DNA from: Effrenium voratum
Taxonomy: Eukaryota; Sar; Dinophyceae; Suessiales; Symbiodiniaceae
Assembly (NCBI GenBank): GCA_963377175.1
Contig: CAUJNA010003827.1
Coordinates: 1,127,646 to 1,191,645, forward strand
DNA length: 64,000 nt
Direction: 5' to 3'
Shown: positions 11,261 to 21,936 of the stretch, in pieces
Layout: each line of letters begins with the position of its first letter
Numbering within the stretch: position 1 is the stretch's first letter
Position numbers and translations under genes: made by a program
Notes under the pieces: model-generated
What the model saw: only the letters and a program-made list of their open reading frames with translations
Told to the model about the DNA's origin: nothing
Database searches by the model: none

Positions 11261-13342
11261 GCCAGCAGCAAACAAACAACAGTACAGGCAGTAGCAGCAA
11301 CTGCAAACACCTCAGCATTGACATCACCACCAACAGCAACCAACAAATAAAACAACAACTGCCAACCAACATCCGACGACCAACAACCAACAACTGTACC
11401 GAGTACTCACAACTGCAACAAGAGCTGATTGACCCGTTTGCAAATCAAGTGGAATAGGCCACCATCCTGTGGTCGCAAGCTTCTTGTGCAGGCTATGGTA
11501 CTGGTTCGACATATTATATATATATATTCTACTCGTATGTATGTATGTATATTATATTATGTATATCGGCGTTGCTTTGCCAACAACAACTCTTACAGCC
11601 TCATCCCTTTCCGGGGACCTCCCGTACCTCTATGTATTTATATACACGTACGAGTACACGAATTGTAATCTTTACAATGGTCAGCAAAAGCCGAAAGAGT
11701 CCACGACCATCCCTGCCAACCCGTTAGGTCTATGGCGTGATGTGCAGTCGTCACTGGGTGCCCCAGCCAGCACGAAGGCGGTGGGCGAAAGGATCACCGG
11801 CCCATCCCAGTCCTATGCGGGAGACTCGCAACTGGTGTGTCATTGGCGGAACTGCAGCCGGCTACGTTTTCCACATAGAAAAACAAAACAACGTGGGTAT
11901 GCAGCCAGCTGCCAGTTCCACCAGGAAAGACTTAAAACAAGATGGGTATGGTCCCGGTAAGTCTAGGATCATTAGCGCACAAGAACCGGCAAGCAATGGA
12001 AGCAGGCAGCTGGTCTCGACATGCTTTGGGCATTCCTCGCCTTCCACCATCTTCAAGGAGGCAAAAGACTGCCCATAAAACCCGATCATCTTTGAGTGGT
12101 GCATAACGAAAAGCTCCGTGATAACAGGCCTACAAGCAGCGAAGCTCTGTTGCAAGTCTTTCAAAGTGGGAGCTTCCATGAAATCAGCCCGTAAAAGTCA
12201 AGCAATGTTTCCTCCCCCTTAGGGGGAGTGTTTGTTTGCATCGATTTCGCCCATTATGTACTCTTGAAAGGCCAGCCCCGTTTCCCTGCAACGGACAAAA
12301 CGACATGTGAGCGGTGGTCTCATAGGTTCCACGGTGTTGTATTCCGTGTCTGCCTTCGCGAACCCTTTCGTGAACCTTTCGCGCCCCACAGGTTTCCTTT
12401 CGCGGAGCAGTTCGGGCCAAGAAAACCTCTCGAGGAGCTTCTGCGAAGCTTTCGCAGCGCTGTGTTTTCCTTGAGAACATGTTTGATCGCATCCCTTTTG
12501 CGAAGCCTTCACGGACCTGTGTGCTCCTTTCACACTGCAGCTTGCAGGACAACACCTTTACTAGCTTCTTTCATGGGGGGGTTTTGAACGCTGCTCCTTG
12601 GCGTTAGGTTTCCATGTAGCTTCTCCTCACAAGCTATCCAAACGGGGTGCCAAACTACTTTAATATCACATATTAAGGTGACATCCTCAAACCCACCCTC
12701 TAAATGGTTGCTGAACGCGAAATAACCCCCAAAGCAATTTCGAGAACGGGCTACCTTCCGCTGAACATCAAGAACTGCACCTGGATCGCCAGCTGCTGCT
12801 TTTTGTCCATCCACTTTACCCCAAAACCAGCAGCAACTTGGCGATCTAGGCATACAGGTATGTCTTCAAATGCAGAGCTCGCTCTCCAGCTCTCGCTCGT
12901 GCTGCTCGGCCGGCGGATTCGCGCGATGGATGCGCACCTGGCGGGAATTCTGTCAGTATTCCCAAAATAAGAACCCCGCGCTAAAAATCATAAAATAAAG
13001 CCTCCTGATCTCCTCTAATTCAATATCAGTCAATATGATATTTTCAAAATTATTGGAAGAATTCGATGAACAAATTGCAAAGAAAGCCCGATCCCTTCTA
13101 ATTCAATATGAGATTATCAAAGTTCTGGGAACCTGCGAAGGATGCATAAACCGCTGGATGACTTTTACTGGCCTTTTGGACGGCATCCGGTTTACCTTGG
13201 GCACACTCACGATGAATCCCATGTCCTTTGGGCAAGAAAGAACCAAATAAGCAATACGCAGACGCCCTTGACGAATACCGGTGTCAAATTAACCGCAGTG
13301 ATAGCTTCCCGGTTTCTGGCATTGATAACCCCTTAAACTTAA
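11261..13342. other. unique sequence, no firm gene
   Basis: Contains no copy of the dispersed families. Minus-strand frames at 11862-12179, 12219-12533 and 12530-12853 read smoothly but cannot be linked. Bases 12340-12530 are enriched in TTTCGCG/GCGAAGC words on both strands. An ATATAT run with TATG repeats lies near 11513-11570. Confidence 0.4.
11862..12179 (-). CDS. hypothetical ORF, 105 codons
   Basis: Starts at a good ATG (MEAPTLKDLQQSFAAC) and reads through an even mix of residues to TAG. A hydrophobic segment lies in the last third (CALMILDLPGPYPSC). No family recognised. A plus-strand frame of similar length overlaps it. Weakly supported. Confidence 0.17.
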   Translation of the reverse strand: MEAPTLKDLQQSFAACRPVITELFVMHHSKMIGFYGQSFASLKMVEGEECPKHVETSCLLPLLAGSCALMILDLPGPYPSCFKSFLVELAAGCIPTLFCFSMWKT

Positions 13343-14094
13343 ACCAGGCAAAACAATGGGCCAGCAAAATGCCACTCACGCGCTAACCAAGTGCTGAGCA
13401 TCCTCCGCTTTAGCCTAGGTCCTCCAGATTTGAGAGGTTAGAATAAGGGCACCAACTTTTTTCTGTCGTCTATTATAGTAGGGGAACCCTCCCCCAAAAA
13501 AGGGTAAAAGGGCACTACTGGCGGACCTAGCCAACCCCCACCGTTTGCCCTCCGCTTTAGCACAAACCGCGTGGTTTTCTAAGCAAACAAACCGCCGCGG
13601 AGCACCGGCTCAGCAAAGATGTCCAGCTTTGAGAGGCAGGTGAACAGGAGGTTCACCTGATGTCGATTGCTTTCTGCTCCCCTGCTAAAAGTTTAAAACT
13701 TTTAGTAGTTTAATGGAAAACCCATTCGCTGGCAACAAGTTAAAGTCCTGACATCCAAGCAAAATGCACCTAAGTGATAAGCAACACCCGGTATTGAAAT
13801 GGTCGTTTTGGGTTTACCAGGTTGATTTTTATCAGAATTGAGGCGATCACCTGAGTCAAATTAAACTGGCAATCCCAGAATCATGCTTCAAGAATCAAGA
13901 AGGCGGAGATCCGCAGCTATGTATGGCAAAGAGGGCCCCGTGAGGGACTCTGAGCGAACAGGTTTATGAGGGTCTTAGAAGGTACCAAGGGACCCTTAGG
14001 CTTCTGTGCCCTCAAGCAACATAGGCCACCTGAGGGCAAAGCTAAGAGGGTGGTGGTCCTTTGGGGGAAATCAAGGAAGCGAGGTGCCACCTAA
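13343..14094 (+). CDS. hypothetical spliced reading frame with TGA interruptions
   Basis: Model: 13343-13418, 13531-13665 and 13775-14094, joined by removing a family A and a family C element. Phases match at both joins (1 and 1). The joined frame of about 177 codons contains no TAA or TAG before TAA at 14092, but four TGA codons: one in the middle segment and three in the last. The last segment is basic (GKAKRVVVLWGKSRKRGAT at the end) and includes a family J repeat. No start codon or domain identified. It could be a decayed gene, a gene using TGA as sense, or chance. Confidence 0.25.
13415..13530 (+). mobile_element. family A element, full length (A4)
   Basis: Both terminal repeats are present (CTAGGTCCTCCAG and CTGGCGGACCTAG). 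The word CCTCCGCTTTAGC occurs just left of the element and again about 20 bases to its right, a local duplication not exactly at the boundaries. Confidence 0.9.
13666..13774 (+). repeat. family C hairpin element (C3)
   Basis: Consensus except that the first base is A (TCGATTGC instead of TCGGTTGC), so the GT start is lost. Ends CACCTAAG. Hairpin CTAAAAGTTTAAAACTTTTAG is intact. Confidence 0.88.
13786..13927 (+). repeat. family J dispersed repeat (J1)
   Basis: Begins CCCGGTATTGAAATGGTC and contains CAATCCCAGAATCATGCTTC and CAAGAAGGCGG...CCGCAGCTATGTATGG. Related copies lie at 37951 and 44399. Terminal structure not resolved. Confidence 0.65.
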
Positions 14095-14099
14095 AACAC

Positions 14100-15864
14100 C
14101 CTGCTCGAAACTTGCCAAACTCACCGAAACTCAATCCCGGCTCCAACCCAAAGGGTTTTGGGAGCCAAATTCATAGGGAAGCGACTCACACCTCAGAGAA
14201 GGGGGGCTCAAACCCAATCCCGACAGAAGCGTGAGTATCTCAGCTGGGGAGCTGGCTCCCGATCTTGCCTCTTGTCTGATCTATGCAGGGCGTGGGTCGA
14301 GCCCAGAACACTTTTTGCTGCGTGCCGCGCATCCTACTTGGCGGCCCACCGATTTGGCTTGCTGCCGTTGCTCCCTGAAAAATAGATGCAGTTTATGTTT
14401 GTGTCAGCCAGTCTTAGCCTCATCAAGGTATGCTGCCTGTGGAACAATACCTGGATTCATTTGGCTGTGGGTCAAAAATAGGTCCCTGGTGGTTTAATTC
14501 TGACCCATGTCCATTTGGGCCTGCTATGACAATGCATGGGAAGGTGTCAAGACGAGCTGACACTTTTGGGATGCGGTCAAAAGACACTTACACGGAAATC
14601 CACCACTTGAATTGGGCCCCACGCCATATTTAAGGCTCCTCGTGTGGACTACGGTCGTAATGCCCTCAAGACTACCCTTGTCAGATGCAAAATCCTGTTT
14701 GAAAGCTTCATGCACCCCAAGCAATCATGAGCTTAACCCCTAAGATATGCGAGGTTGTCAAGACTATGTAGTAGGATCCGGCCGTGTGTGTTGTTTTTCT
14801 ATTGGTGTTTTGTTGACGATGGTGCTGCCTTCAAAGGGGGTCCCAAAACAGGTGGCTGGCTGGGGCTTGGCTCATATTATGTTGTTCTCTTCCTGTCTTT
14901 CTCTTCATCCGGGAGTATTTCTTCTGAACTTGGGATCCTTTGGTGGGCATCACTTACATGGGGGTTTATTTTCAATCAGTTGGGGCCTTCCAACCATTCG
15001 CAGCCACCTCTGGCTCAAAAGGAACCCAAAATGTGGCGATCCCCGCTTTTCCCCGCGAACCATCCAACAGCTGTCCTCCAGGGATAGTTTGAGTTTCCCG
15101 GCGGCGTAACGGATCAGAGTGCCAACGATCACGGCCGGCCTGAGTGTGACAGTGACTTCGACTCCCACAAGCAAATGGAGCAGCGCGAGCTCATGAAATC
15201 ATGAAATCCTGAGTGGGCTTGCGGGGGGGGGGGGGGCATGGCTTGCTAAGGCCTTGTTAGGGGCTTGTCCTAGGTTTGTCCTGACATGAACTTTTGCTTG
15301 GCACGAGGCCGTGTCAAAAGACAGACTCCAGTGTTTGCCCATGCTTGCCAGCCTTTGGATTGAATGTAGCACGCATCACGTATCATAATTCCAGCCCGCT
15401 AAACCGGCAACAACGCGGAAGAAGACTCCACATGCGAGTGGATTCGACAAACCGTGCACATGGCTAGGCAACGAGCCGATGCCTGACAAAAGCGAATGGG
15501 CAACATTGGGTGCTGCTTTCCCTTCCGATCCGCGCCGATGGCCGCGTCGAAACGCGCTTTCTCCGTTCTGCCGAAAAGGAAAACTCACCGAGGGAAGGTA
15601 TTCCTTAGGTTATCTGAGAACCATCGCCCTGAAAGCACAGCCTTTTCAAGCCGCAACGGGCTGCCGTGGTTCATCCCCCCGAATGTTGCAGCTCTGAAAA
15701 CAAAACACGGTGGATGCGGGGAAATTATTCCGTCCACCCCTAGTTCATGTGTTGAAGGGAGCTGGGAACTGGTGTACTAATATCTATTCACACACACACA
15801 CACGAACACAAACACACTATCACACACAGAGAACACATTCTCAACATGGACTGAGCGACTGCTT
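14100..15864. other. unique sequence, nothing recognised
   Basis: Includes one small family G copy (14461-14517) and a G run at about 15223-15236. No supported gene. Confidence 0.45.
14461..14517. mobile_element. family G inverted-repeat element, short form (G1)
   Basis: Family G has terminal repeats TGGCTGTGGGTCAAAA and TTTTGACCCACAGCCA around about 80-90 bp. This copy is internally deleted to 57 bp: TTGGCTGTGGGTCAAAA to TTCTGACCCATGTCC. Confidence 0.7.
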
Positions 15865-15963
15865 CCATTTGCTTAAGCCCCCTGGAAAAGGCATAGTTTC
15901 AGGAGTGAAATCGATTCCCTTTAAAACCAAGAGGGAAAATAAAAATAAACCAAAAGCAAATGG
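15865..15963 (+). mobile_element. family H inverted-repeat element (H1)
   Basis: Termini CCATTTGCTT and AAGCAAATGG are perfect inverted repeats. The interior has CCCCCTGGAAAA, GATTCCCTTTAAAACCA and AGGGAAAATAAAAATA. Length 99 bp, no coding capacity. Confidence 0.88.
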
Positions 15964-16188
15964 AAGAGGATGGGTTCTGATTTGGGCAAATGGGTTTCCC
16001 CAGAAAAAAAAAATCTTAAGCAAACGGAAGACTCGAAGGACACAAAACTTGCATCGTGCTCCACTGAGCGCTTGGCATCAAGTGCAAGGAGCCCAGCTGG
16101 GCAGACAGCAACTGGGTACGCGGCAGGCAAAAAAGCGGTCGGCGCATGAGCGGTTTTAAAGGTCCATGATTAGAGTTAGGCAACCAGT

Positions 16189-16300
16189 TGGGTATGGGTC
16201 AAACCATCAGGAATTGGACCACAGGTTTTGGCCCAGGGCAAGCATTTACCGATCGGGCTTGCACCATTTTGGGATTACCCAATTTTTGACCCACGGCCAG
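16189..16300. mobile_element. family G inverted-repeat element (G2)
   Basis: TTGGGTATGGGTCAAA at the left and TTTTTGACCCACGGCCA at the right. The interior differs from the 46300 copy. Confidence 0.72.
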
Positions 16301-16460
16301 TTATAGAATGTATATTTTATTGTTTGCTTCACTTTGAGTCACTGGTAAAATGTAACATGTATCCTAAGTCTACCCCAGGGTACTTCAATCTTCTCAGCAA
16401 AAGGGCACCCTCCCACAATCATGAAAGCTAAGAGAAAGGCAGTGAAGACCGTCATTTCTG

Positions 16461-16580
16461 TGCTGCCCGCTTTCAGATCCCCCGCGGAAAGTGACTAACT
16501 TTTGGTGGGTTAAATGGAAACTACCACCAAACACTAAAAGGCTAAAAAGCTAAGGAACCGGATGGCTGGGAGCCACCAAG
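16461..16580 (+). repeat. family D hairpin element (D1)
   Basis: Family D consensus: GCTGCCCGCTTTCAGATCCC, CCGCTAAAAGT...ACTTTTAGTGGG hairpin, TTAAATGGAAACTACCAC, ACTAAAAGGCTAAAAAGC, and a 3' block GGATGGCTGGGAGCCACCAAG that carries a second small hairpin (TGGCT/AGCCA). This copy has arm changes CGGAAAG and CTTTTGG. Confidence 0.9.
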
Positions 16581-16692
16581 ATTTACCAATGGCCCAACAT
16601 GACTTAATCAGTCTTCCAGAGACTTCTCGGCTTCCAGGCATACTCTAAGAATATGGGAGTAAAGCACTCCGGCATGTTGCCCAACAACTGAA

Positions 16693-16808
16693 CTAAGTCC
16701 TCCAGTAGAGAGGCTAGAATAAGGATACCAACTTGTTTCTGTAGTCTACTTAGTAGCCCTCCAGCCCTCCCCCCAAAAAGGGTAAACGCGCACTACTGGG
16801 AGACCTAG
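16693..16808 (+). mobile_element. family A element, full length (A5)
   Basis: Left end CTAAGTCCTCCAG (one change from CTAGGTCC), right end CTGGGAGACCTAG. Internal blocks are recognisable but the GGGGAACCC block is altered. Confidence 0.86.
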
Positions 16809-16809
16809 T

Positions 16810-17763
16810 GAAGGAATCCGAATGTGGCCAAGCCCTCTGATTTGGACCAAAGAGAGCCGCTTTCGGGCCCGACCCATGCGGTCCCCCGTTTCCCTCTGAA
16901 AGGAACGGAACCTCACATAAGGTGAAGGGACACCGAGGCCAGCAAAAACGAAGGCCTGGTCAACAACATCTTGTCTTTGTGTGATCGCCAAACATATCAC
17001 AAACCAAAGCCTTCAAGTTACGGCTCCGCTTTTGCTAATGACGGATGTCAAGCTGCTGTGCAAATATGTTTGAAGTGAAGCCCCTTTTCAGAAACATGCC
17101 AAAGCAAGATGAGGGCGCTGAAATATCGCATGGAATCCAGAAAGTCCAAGCAAACCCACTCATCACTATAGGCCAGCGACCCACGGCAAACCGAAAGAAA
17201 CAAAGAGTTTGCCGCAGTCGTCAGCTACAAACCTTGTCCGCATGTGGTTCTTGGCGGGAATACGGACTCAGCTCCACAAGTGTGGCTGATGCCCTGCAGA
17301 CTTGAGACAACGTTGTGGAACATCATCTTTTCTGTTGTGTTAGCTACGAGCTAGGAGCGGGGTTGCGGTTTCCCTTGTTATGACAGACCGTAAAAGAAAC
17401 AACATCCGAAACGGGATGAGCGCCCACAAATCACCCTTCCCTGCGAGGCGAATAGATCATAATTACCTCAGTTTCGGCTTGTAAGGGGCGTATTCGGAGA
17501 AATCAGTTTTCTTCGATGTTGATCAGTTCCAAGAAGGTGCTTATCATCCAATAACCTATTCCAAAAGGAGATCCGACATCAGCCAGTGACTCGGACTTTT
17601 TCAACTTGGTCCGTATGGTTCCTTCAATTGAAAGAGCCCTATGAAATATCACCCAGTTCTGGGAGATGCGCACATCCTGGCCACCTGGGCTCCGTGCGAA
17701 AGTCACTGGGTAGATGAGATAGCCTTGGCTACGTCAGCAAAGTCCCAAGTAGCTTCGTCACTT
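16810..17763. other. unique sequence, nothing recognised
   Basis: No dispersed repeat and no supported gene. Frames are below 90 codons. Confidence 0.45.
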
Positions 17764-17864
17764 GGCTGCTGGTGACCCCTCTGCAAAAAGTTTGACTTTT
17801 TGTGGAAGGCAAACTCCACTGTTTCCCAAAACGAAGTTCAAAGACCCATCCAAATAGCCATAAA
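17764..17864 (+). repeat. family F hairpin element (F1)
   Basis: Family F: GYTGCTGNTGACCCCTCTGC, GCAAAAAGT...ACTTTTTGTGG hairpin, CCACTGTTTCCCCAAAA, AGTCCAAAGATCC, and terminus AGCCATAAAG. Starts GCTGCTGGTGACCCC and ends ATAAAG here. Confidence 0.85.
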
Positions 17865-17971
17865 GCCTAGGCAGAGCTTTTTCTAGTTCTATGTTCTATG
17901 CAACCAGTCCGCACTGCGCACCCCGGGCGCGAAAATGAAAAAAACAGATCGCCAATCAGAAGCCAGCAATA

Positions 17972-18046
17972 CATCTCTACTCTTGGTATGGGCTGGCAAA
18001 AAACTGACTGTTTTTTGCAGACCCCCAGTAAAAATGAACAGAACCA
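17972..18046 (+). repeat. family K repeat (K1)
   Basis: TCTCTACTCTTGGTATGG, then a GCAAAAAAC...GTTTTTTGC hairpin, then AGACCCCCAGTAAAAATG. Second copy at 28620. The 3' end runs into an A-rich array. Confidence 0.82.
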
Positions 18047-18255
18047 AAAAACTGAAAAACTAAAAAACCTAAAAAACTAAAAAACCAAAAAAACTTAAAA
18101 AAACCAAAAACTGAAAAACTCAAAAACTGAAAAACTAAAAAACTAAAAAACCAAAAAACTGAAAAACTCAAAACCAAAAAACTGAAAAACTCGAAAAATG
18201 AAAAACTGAAAAACTAAAAAAACAAAAAACTGAAAAACTAAAAAACCAAAAACAC
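18043..18255. repeat. A-rich AAAAACTG/AAAAACTA array
   Basis: About 210 bp of irregular 8-10 bp units (AAAAACTGAAAAACTAAAAA), directly continuing the A-rich 3' end of the family K copy. Confidence 0.93.
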
Positions 18256-18994
18256 GCCAAGAACCGTGAAGAATGGGTCCCGAAGGTTCTCGGCTCGCCA
18301 GGGTCCGATCCAACCCTCGGGCTTGCTCCAAGGCGCCCCTTTTGGCATGGCTGGGACTTTCGGGGTCGGAGGTTCGACTGCGCAACACGTGGACTTGTTC
18401 AATGCATCTTTGCATATTTCAGAATTCTGGTTTCAAATTTCAGTTTCATTATGGCAAACTCAATTTCAGAATTCTGGTTGCAAGTGATGTGGTAGATTCA
18501 CTTGCGCCATTCAACCTTGATCTGGTAAACCCGACACATGCTTCGAGTATGTGTTGCCCTCATTGGATACTGAGGGCAAAGCAAGTGAATTCCCCCTCAA
18601 ACTTCACCCAAGATTGTCCGGGCAGCACGTGTCAATGTGACTGGTAAATGCGATTCTTTACCCTGGGCGTGAGATTCCTCGGAAGCATCTCAACCCTGCC
18701 TTCAATAGCAAATCAGATTAATCTGGCCTCGAAAGCGGATGTTTACCAGCACCAAGGGACATCTAGGCACATATAGCATTCCATCACCAATCCGCGCTGC
18801 GCTGGCCCCTGCAACAATGGAGGCCATGGCTGCGCCAACCATCGACCGCTTGCTTTTGGCCCCAAGTTCTACCCAAAACGATTTGGACGTGGCCGCCTTG
18901 ACTTCAGACATGGTTTTGATCAAGGATGGGATGGGGCTGCGGGAGAGCTGGGGTGCCGGGTGTATGAGGAGCTTTTCAGGGCTTTCTTTTTGTC
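18256..18994. other. unique sequence left of element A6
   Basis: TA-poor and open in several plus frames and in one minus frame (reading MSEVKAATSKSFWVELGAK). Because nearly all frames are open, openness here says little about coding. Confidence 0.35.
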
Positions 18995-19108
18995 CTAGGT
19001 CCTCCAGTAGAGAGCTTAGCATAAGGCTGCCAACTTTTTTCTGTAGTCTATTATAGTAGGGGAACCCTCCCCCAAAAAAGGGTAAAAGGGCACTACTGGG
19101 GGACCTAA
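18995..19108 (+). mobile_element. family A element, full length (A6)
   Basis: Left CTAGGTCCTCCAG; right CTGGGGGACCTAA, so the final G of the usual CTAG is changed. TGTC occurs immediately on both sides, a possible 4-bp target duplication. Confidence 0.9.
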
Positions 19109-19650
19109 TGTCATTGACAAACATTTTCAGGACATACTCGGGCACATCTCAGGGAAAATTCAGGCGACTCCTGAACGCGGCTGTGTGCAACCCAAACGCG
19201 CCCCCACCAAGTTGGCGATTTCGATCCTGCGCGGATGCATTTGGAGGTCGGCCAGCTGTTGGATTGCTTGGCAAACTGATTGCTGTAGCCAGGTTGGGAC
19301 AGCCAGTCAGAGTCTATTGTGAATTTGGGAGCAGGGGAAAGACGGGACACAAGAGGGCTTTGACCCCGAATCGCTCCCGTCATATTGTCGTTCATCAATC
19401 TATGAATTGCCATAGAAAGCGTGGTGGGGTACAACCTAACAACCCGGCGTGCGCTTTGCCAACAAATAAAGCTCTGCGTGAGTCCGTCAATCTGGCTGTC
19501 CATCCTCGGTTGCTGTCTGCTCCCTGCTAACTTTTAGTGGCTTAATGGAAAACCCATTAGTTGGCAAAAGTTAAAGTCCTAACATCCCTTGGCAAAATGC
19601 ACCTAAGCATCTGCGCGCCAGTCAGACGGCCGGTCCTTGAAACATGTTGA
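19109..19650 (+). CDS. hypothetical exon pair around a family C element
   Basis: Exon 19109-19508 is open for 133 codons in the frame beginning SLTNIFRTYSGTSQGKFRRL and ends in phase 2 at a GT. After removing the element (19509-19607) the frame continues RICAPVRRPVLETC to TGA at 19648. The left boundary is set by family A; splicing there leaves the upstream frame ambiguous because three frames are open. Basic, Arg/Asn-rich product with no recognised domain. A minus-strand frame (19111-19503) is also open. Confidence 0.25.
19509..19607 (+). repeat. family C hairpin element (C4)
   Basis: GTTGCTGTCTGCTCCCTGC start after CCTCG, CACCTAAG end. The left hairpin arm is deleted (GCTAACTTTTAG), so this copy cannot fold like the others. 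Confidence 0.88.
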
Positions 19651-19705
19651 AAGTCAGTGCAGTGAGCACCATCAGCGTCACCGACACCTGGCGGAATTGG
19701 GCGAC

Positions 19706-19789
19706 ATGGGTATGGGTCAACATTGAACCACCACGGGACCGCAGGCTTTATCCATTTGTGGTACGTACCTGTTTTTGACCCACAGCCAC
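19706..19789. mobile_element. family G inverted-repeat element (G3)
   Basis: ATGGGTATGGGTCAA at the left, TTTTTGACCCACAGCCACA at the right. Confidence 0.7.
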
Positions 19790-21809
19790 ATGACAGGATC
19801 TTAAGACATTGAGGGATGCCACCAGCCTTTTTTTCTTCCGGACAAAATCTCCTGAGACATGGAACCCGACTTTTTCGAGTTCCTTTCGTGAAGCTTGCAG
19901 AGTGTGTTCGATGACGTAAACTGCAGGGTCCCACAAGCTCATGTCTGGCTGTCCTCTCGATTTGAGGAACGACATTGAAGCTGGAACTAGCAACTGCAAG
20001 CCTGACCTTTGTTGAACCGGGGCGGAATCATATCTGCATTCTCAACAACCAGAATCCCTCTCCAAACAAATGGAGGAATCTCGTGAAACATGTCAGGCAT
20101 ACACCCGAAACAATGTAATGCAAGGGATCGCAAGAGTGGTCGCATCGCCCTGATGCTCTCCACTTGACGACCTTCATTTTGGCGCACATGCCACGTAGTA
20201 GCCAACAGGCCAGTTCGGGCGGCCATCAAGAGACCTCCATGACATGAACTTGGGCTCACTCCATTCTTGCGAGTTTGATGGTGATTGATACTGATCTTAT
20301 CACTGGGTTCACATGAGACAATCCATATTCATGCAAAGCGATACTGACTGTGAAAATCATATCCTGATCCAAACACTCTCATGTAGCAAGAAAGGGTGAG
20401 GCGGTTCAGGGCGTAAGCTGGGTGCAAGCCCTGTAGACCCCGCTGAACAACTATCGGCAAGGTGACAAAAGACCAATCAGGACCTCCTTGCCCAAAATCA
20501 TAACCACTCAAATACACGCACTTGAATGAGAGAACGGTAGCCAAATGTCAGCATCCAATGAAGGACTAACGTCCTGTACCCCTAAAGTTGTACCTCTAAG
20601 GCTGTACATCTGAGGGTGCACGGATTGCAGCCCAATCTCCTGGAGAGCCATGCCGATTTCGCTAGAGGCAGGGCTACAATGTCAGGGCTACGTGGCAGGT
20701 CCATGATCAAGGGGCTATGCAATGCTATACATTTCTTGGCAGACGCACAATGACCGTTGGAACTTCCCCTGCATTGTGGGGCTCTGAAGACGTTGGGTGT
20801 GAGCCGTAAGCCCACAACTCCAGCTGTTCCCTGAATCAAATCTTGATCGCAGCTTCGCACCTTCGCCTCTCATGTCATGGTCGGTTTCTAGACTTACCCC
20901 GGAGCCCGCTTGTTGAACATACATGTTCGCAAGCCATGCTAGATGTTGGCTTCAGCTTCAACCCAGTTTGCCAAACCTGCCCTCAAGCCGCCCCATCCGC
21001 TCACCAATTCCGGCCTGCAGTGCCGTCATGGAGATCATGATTGCGGAAAATCCGGGCCCCACGGCCAACCAATTCGACGCCCACGGCGCTTTGAGAAGCC
21101 TAGATCCTGGAAGGAACTTAGATCCTTCGTTTCGGCTCGTCCATGTACCTCCTATCTCGATCTATGTCCGGCCTCAAAAAGTCTGAGCAAAGGCGGAGCA
21201 GTCTGACAACCGGTGTGGCGCAAAAGTGCAACCTACTGGGATGAGAGATTGCAAACAGGTGATGTCCGGAATCTGTGGTGTTCAGAAAGGTCGAAATGCT
21301 AAACATTCAAACCCGCTTGCTTGTACTTGTGAATTGGAGACACAGGAAACACGGCCCAGCCAGCGCCACACTTCACAGGCAGTCCTGACCATCCCGATCA
21401 ACGAGTCGCCGCAATCCGAATCAAACATACCCTCAGGCTTTGGATGTGTCGAATTAAGGACCCCTGTAAATGGTGGGTTCCATGCTCGGCTTGCAGTGAA
21501 GCACGCTGGGCTTCCAACTTGGATGCATTGCCATCAAGCGGCACAAACAAAAACGAGTTGCCACTCAAGGCTCAACGCAGCACCGAGCCGGGCTTGAACA
21601 ACTTTGATCCTCGGAATGGGATGTTGACCCTGCGTGAATTGGCTTTTCCGCCCAGCGACGGATCCTCCGCACGGCAACACGCCCCCTCCTCTGCGCTGTG
21701 TCCAGATGGGTTCAAATGCCGTCAAACACGCATCAGCCAAAGGAAACTGCTTTTCTGTGATGCCCCCTGACTTTTGGGAGAAGGCGGCAGGGGCAATTTC
21801 AAAAGAGTA
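19790..21809. other. unique sequence, nothing recognised
   Basis: About 2 kb without a copy of the dispersed families. Frames of up to 123 codons (for example plus 21226-21597) show no recognisable motif. Confidence 0.45.
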
Positions 21810-21936
21810 CTGTTAACCCCGGATTAATAAACCCCTGGTTGATGAATAGGGGGGTGTCTCTTTTAGTGGGGATTCATCACTTTTGGAGGAAACACCCCCT
21901 AATAATGGGACGGGTTTATTAATCCTGGGTCAACAT
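21810..21936. mobile_element. family B MITE, TA target duplication (B1)
   Basis: Termini TGTTAACCCCGGATTAATAA and TTATTAATCCTGGGTCAACA are imperfect inverted repeats of about 25 bp, flanked by TA on both sides. Inner GGGGGGTGT/ACACCCCC arms also pair. Length 127 bp. The termini match those of the 3-kb element at 52387. Confidence 0.87.

Noticed and set aside
18770..18990. EGF-like Cys pattern (GPCNNGGHGC) in one plus frame
   Set aside because: Only one short motif, the frame is opened by a TAG just upstream, and two other frames are equally open because the segment is TA-poor.
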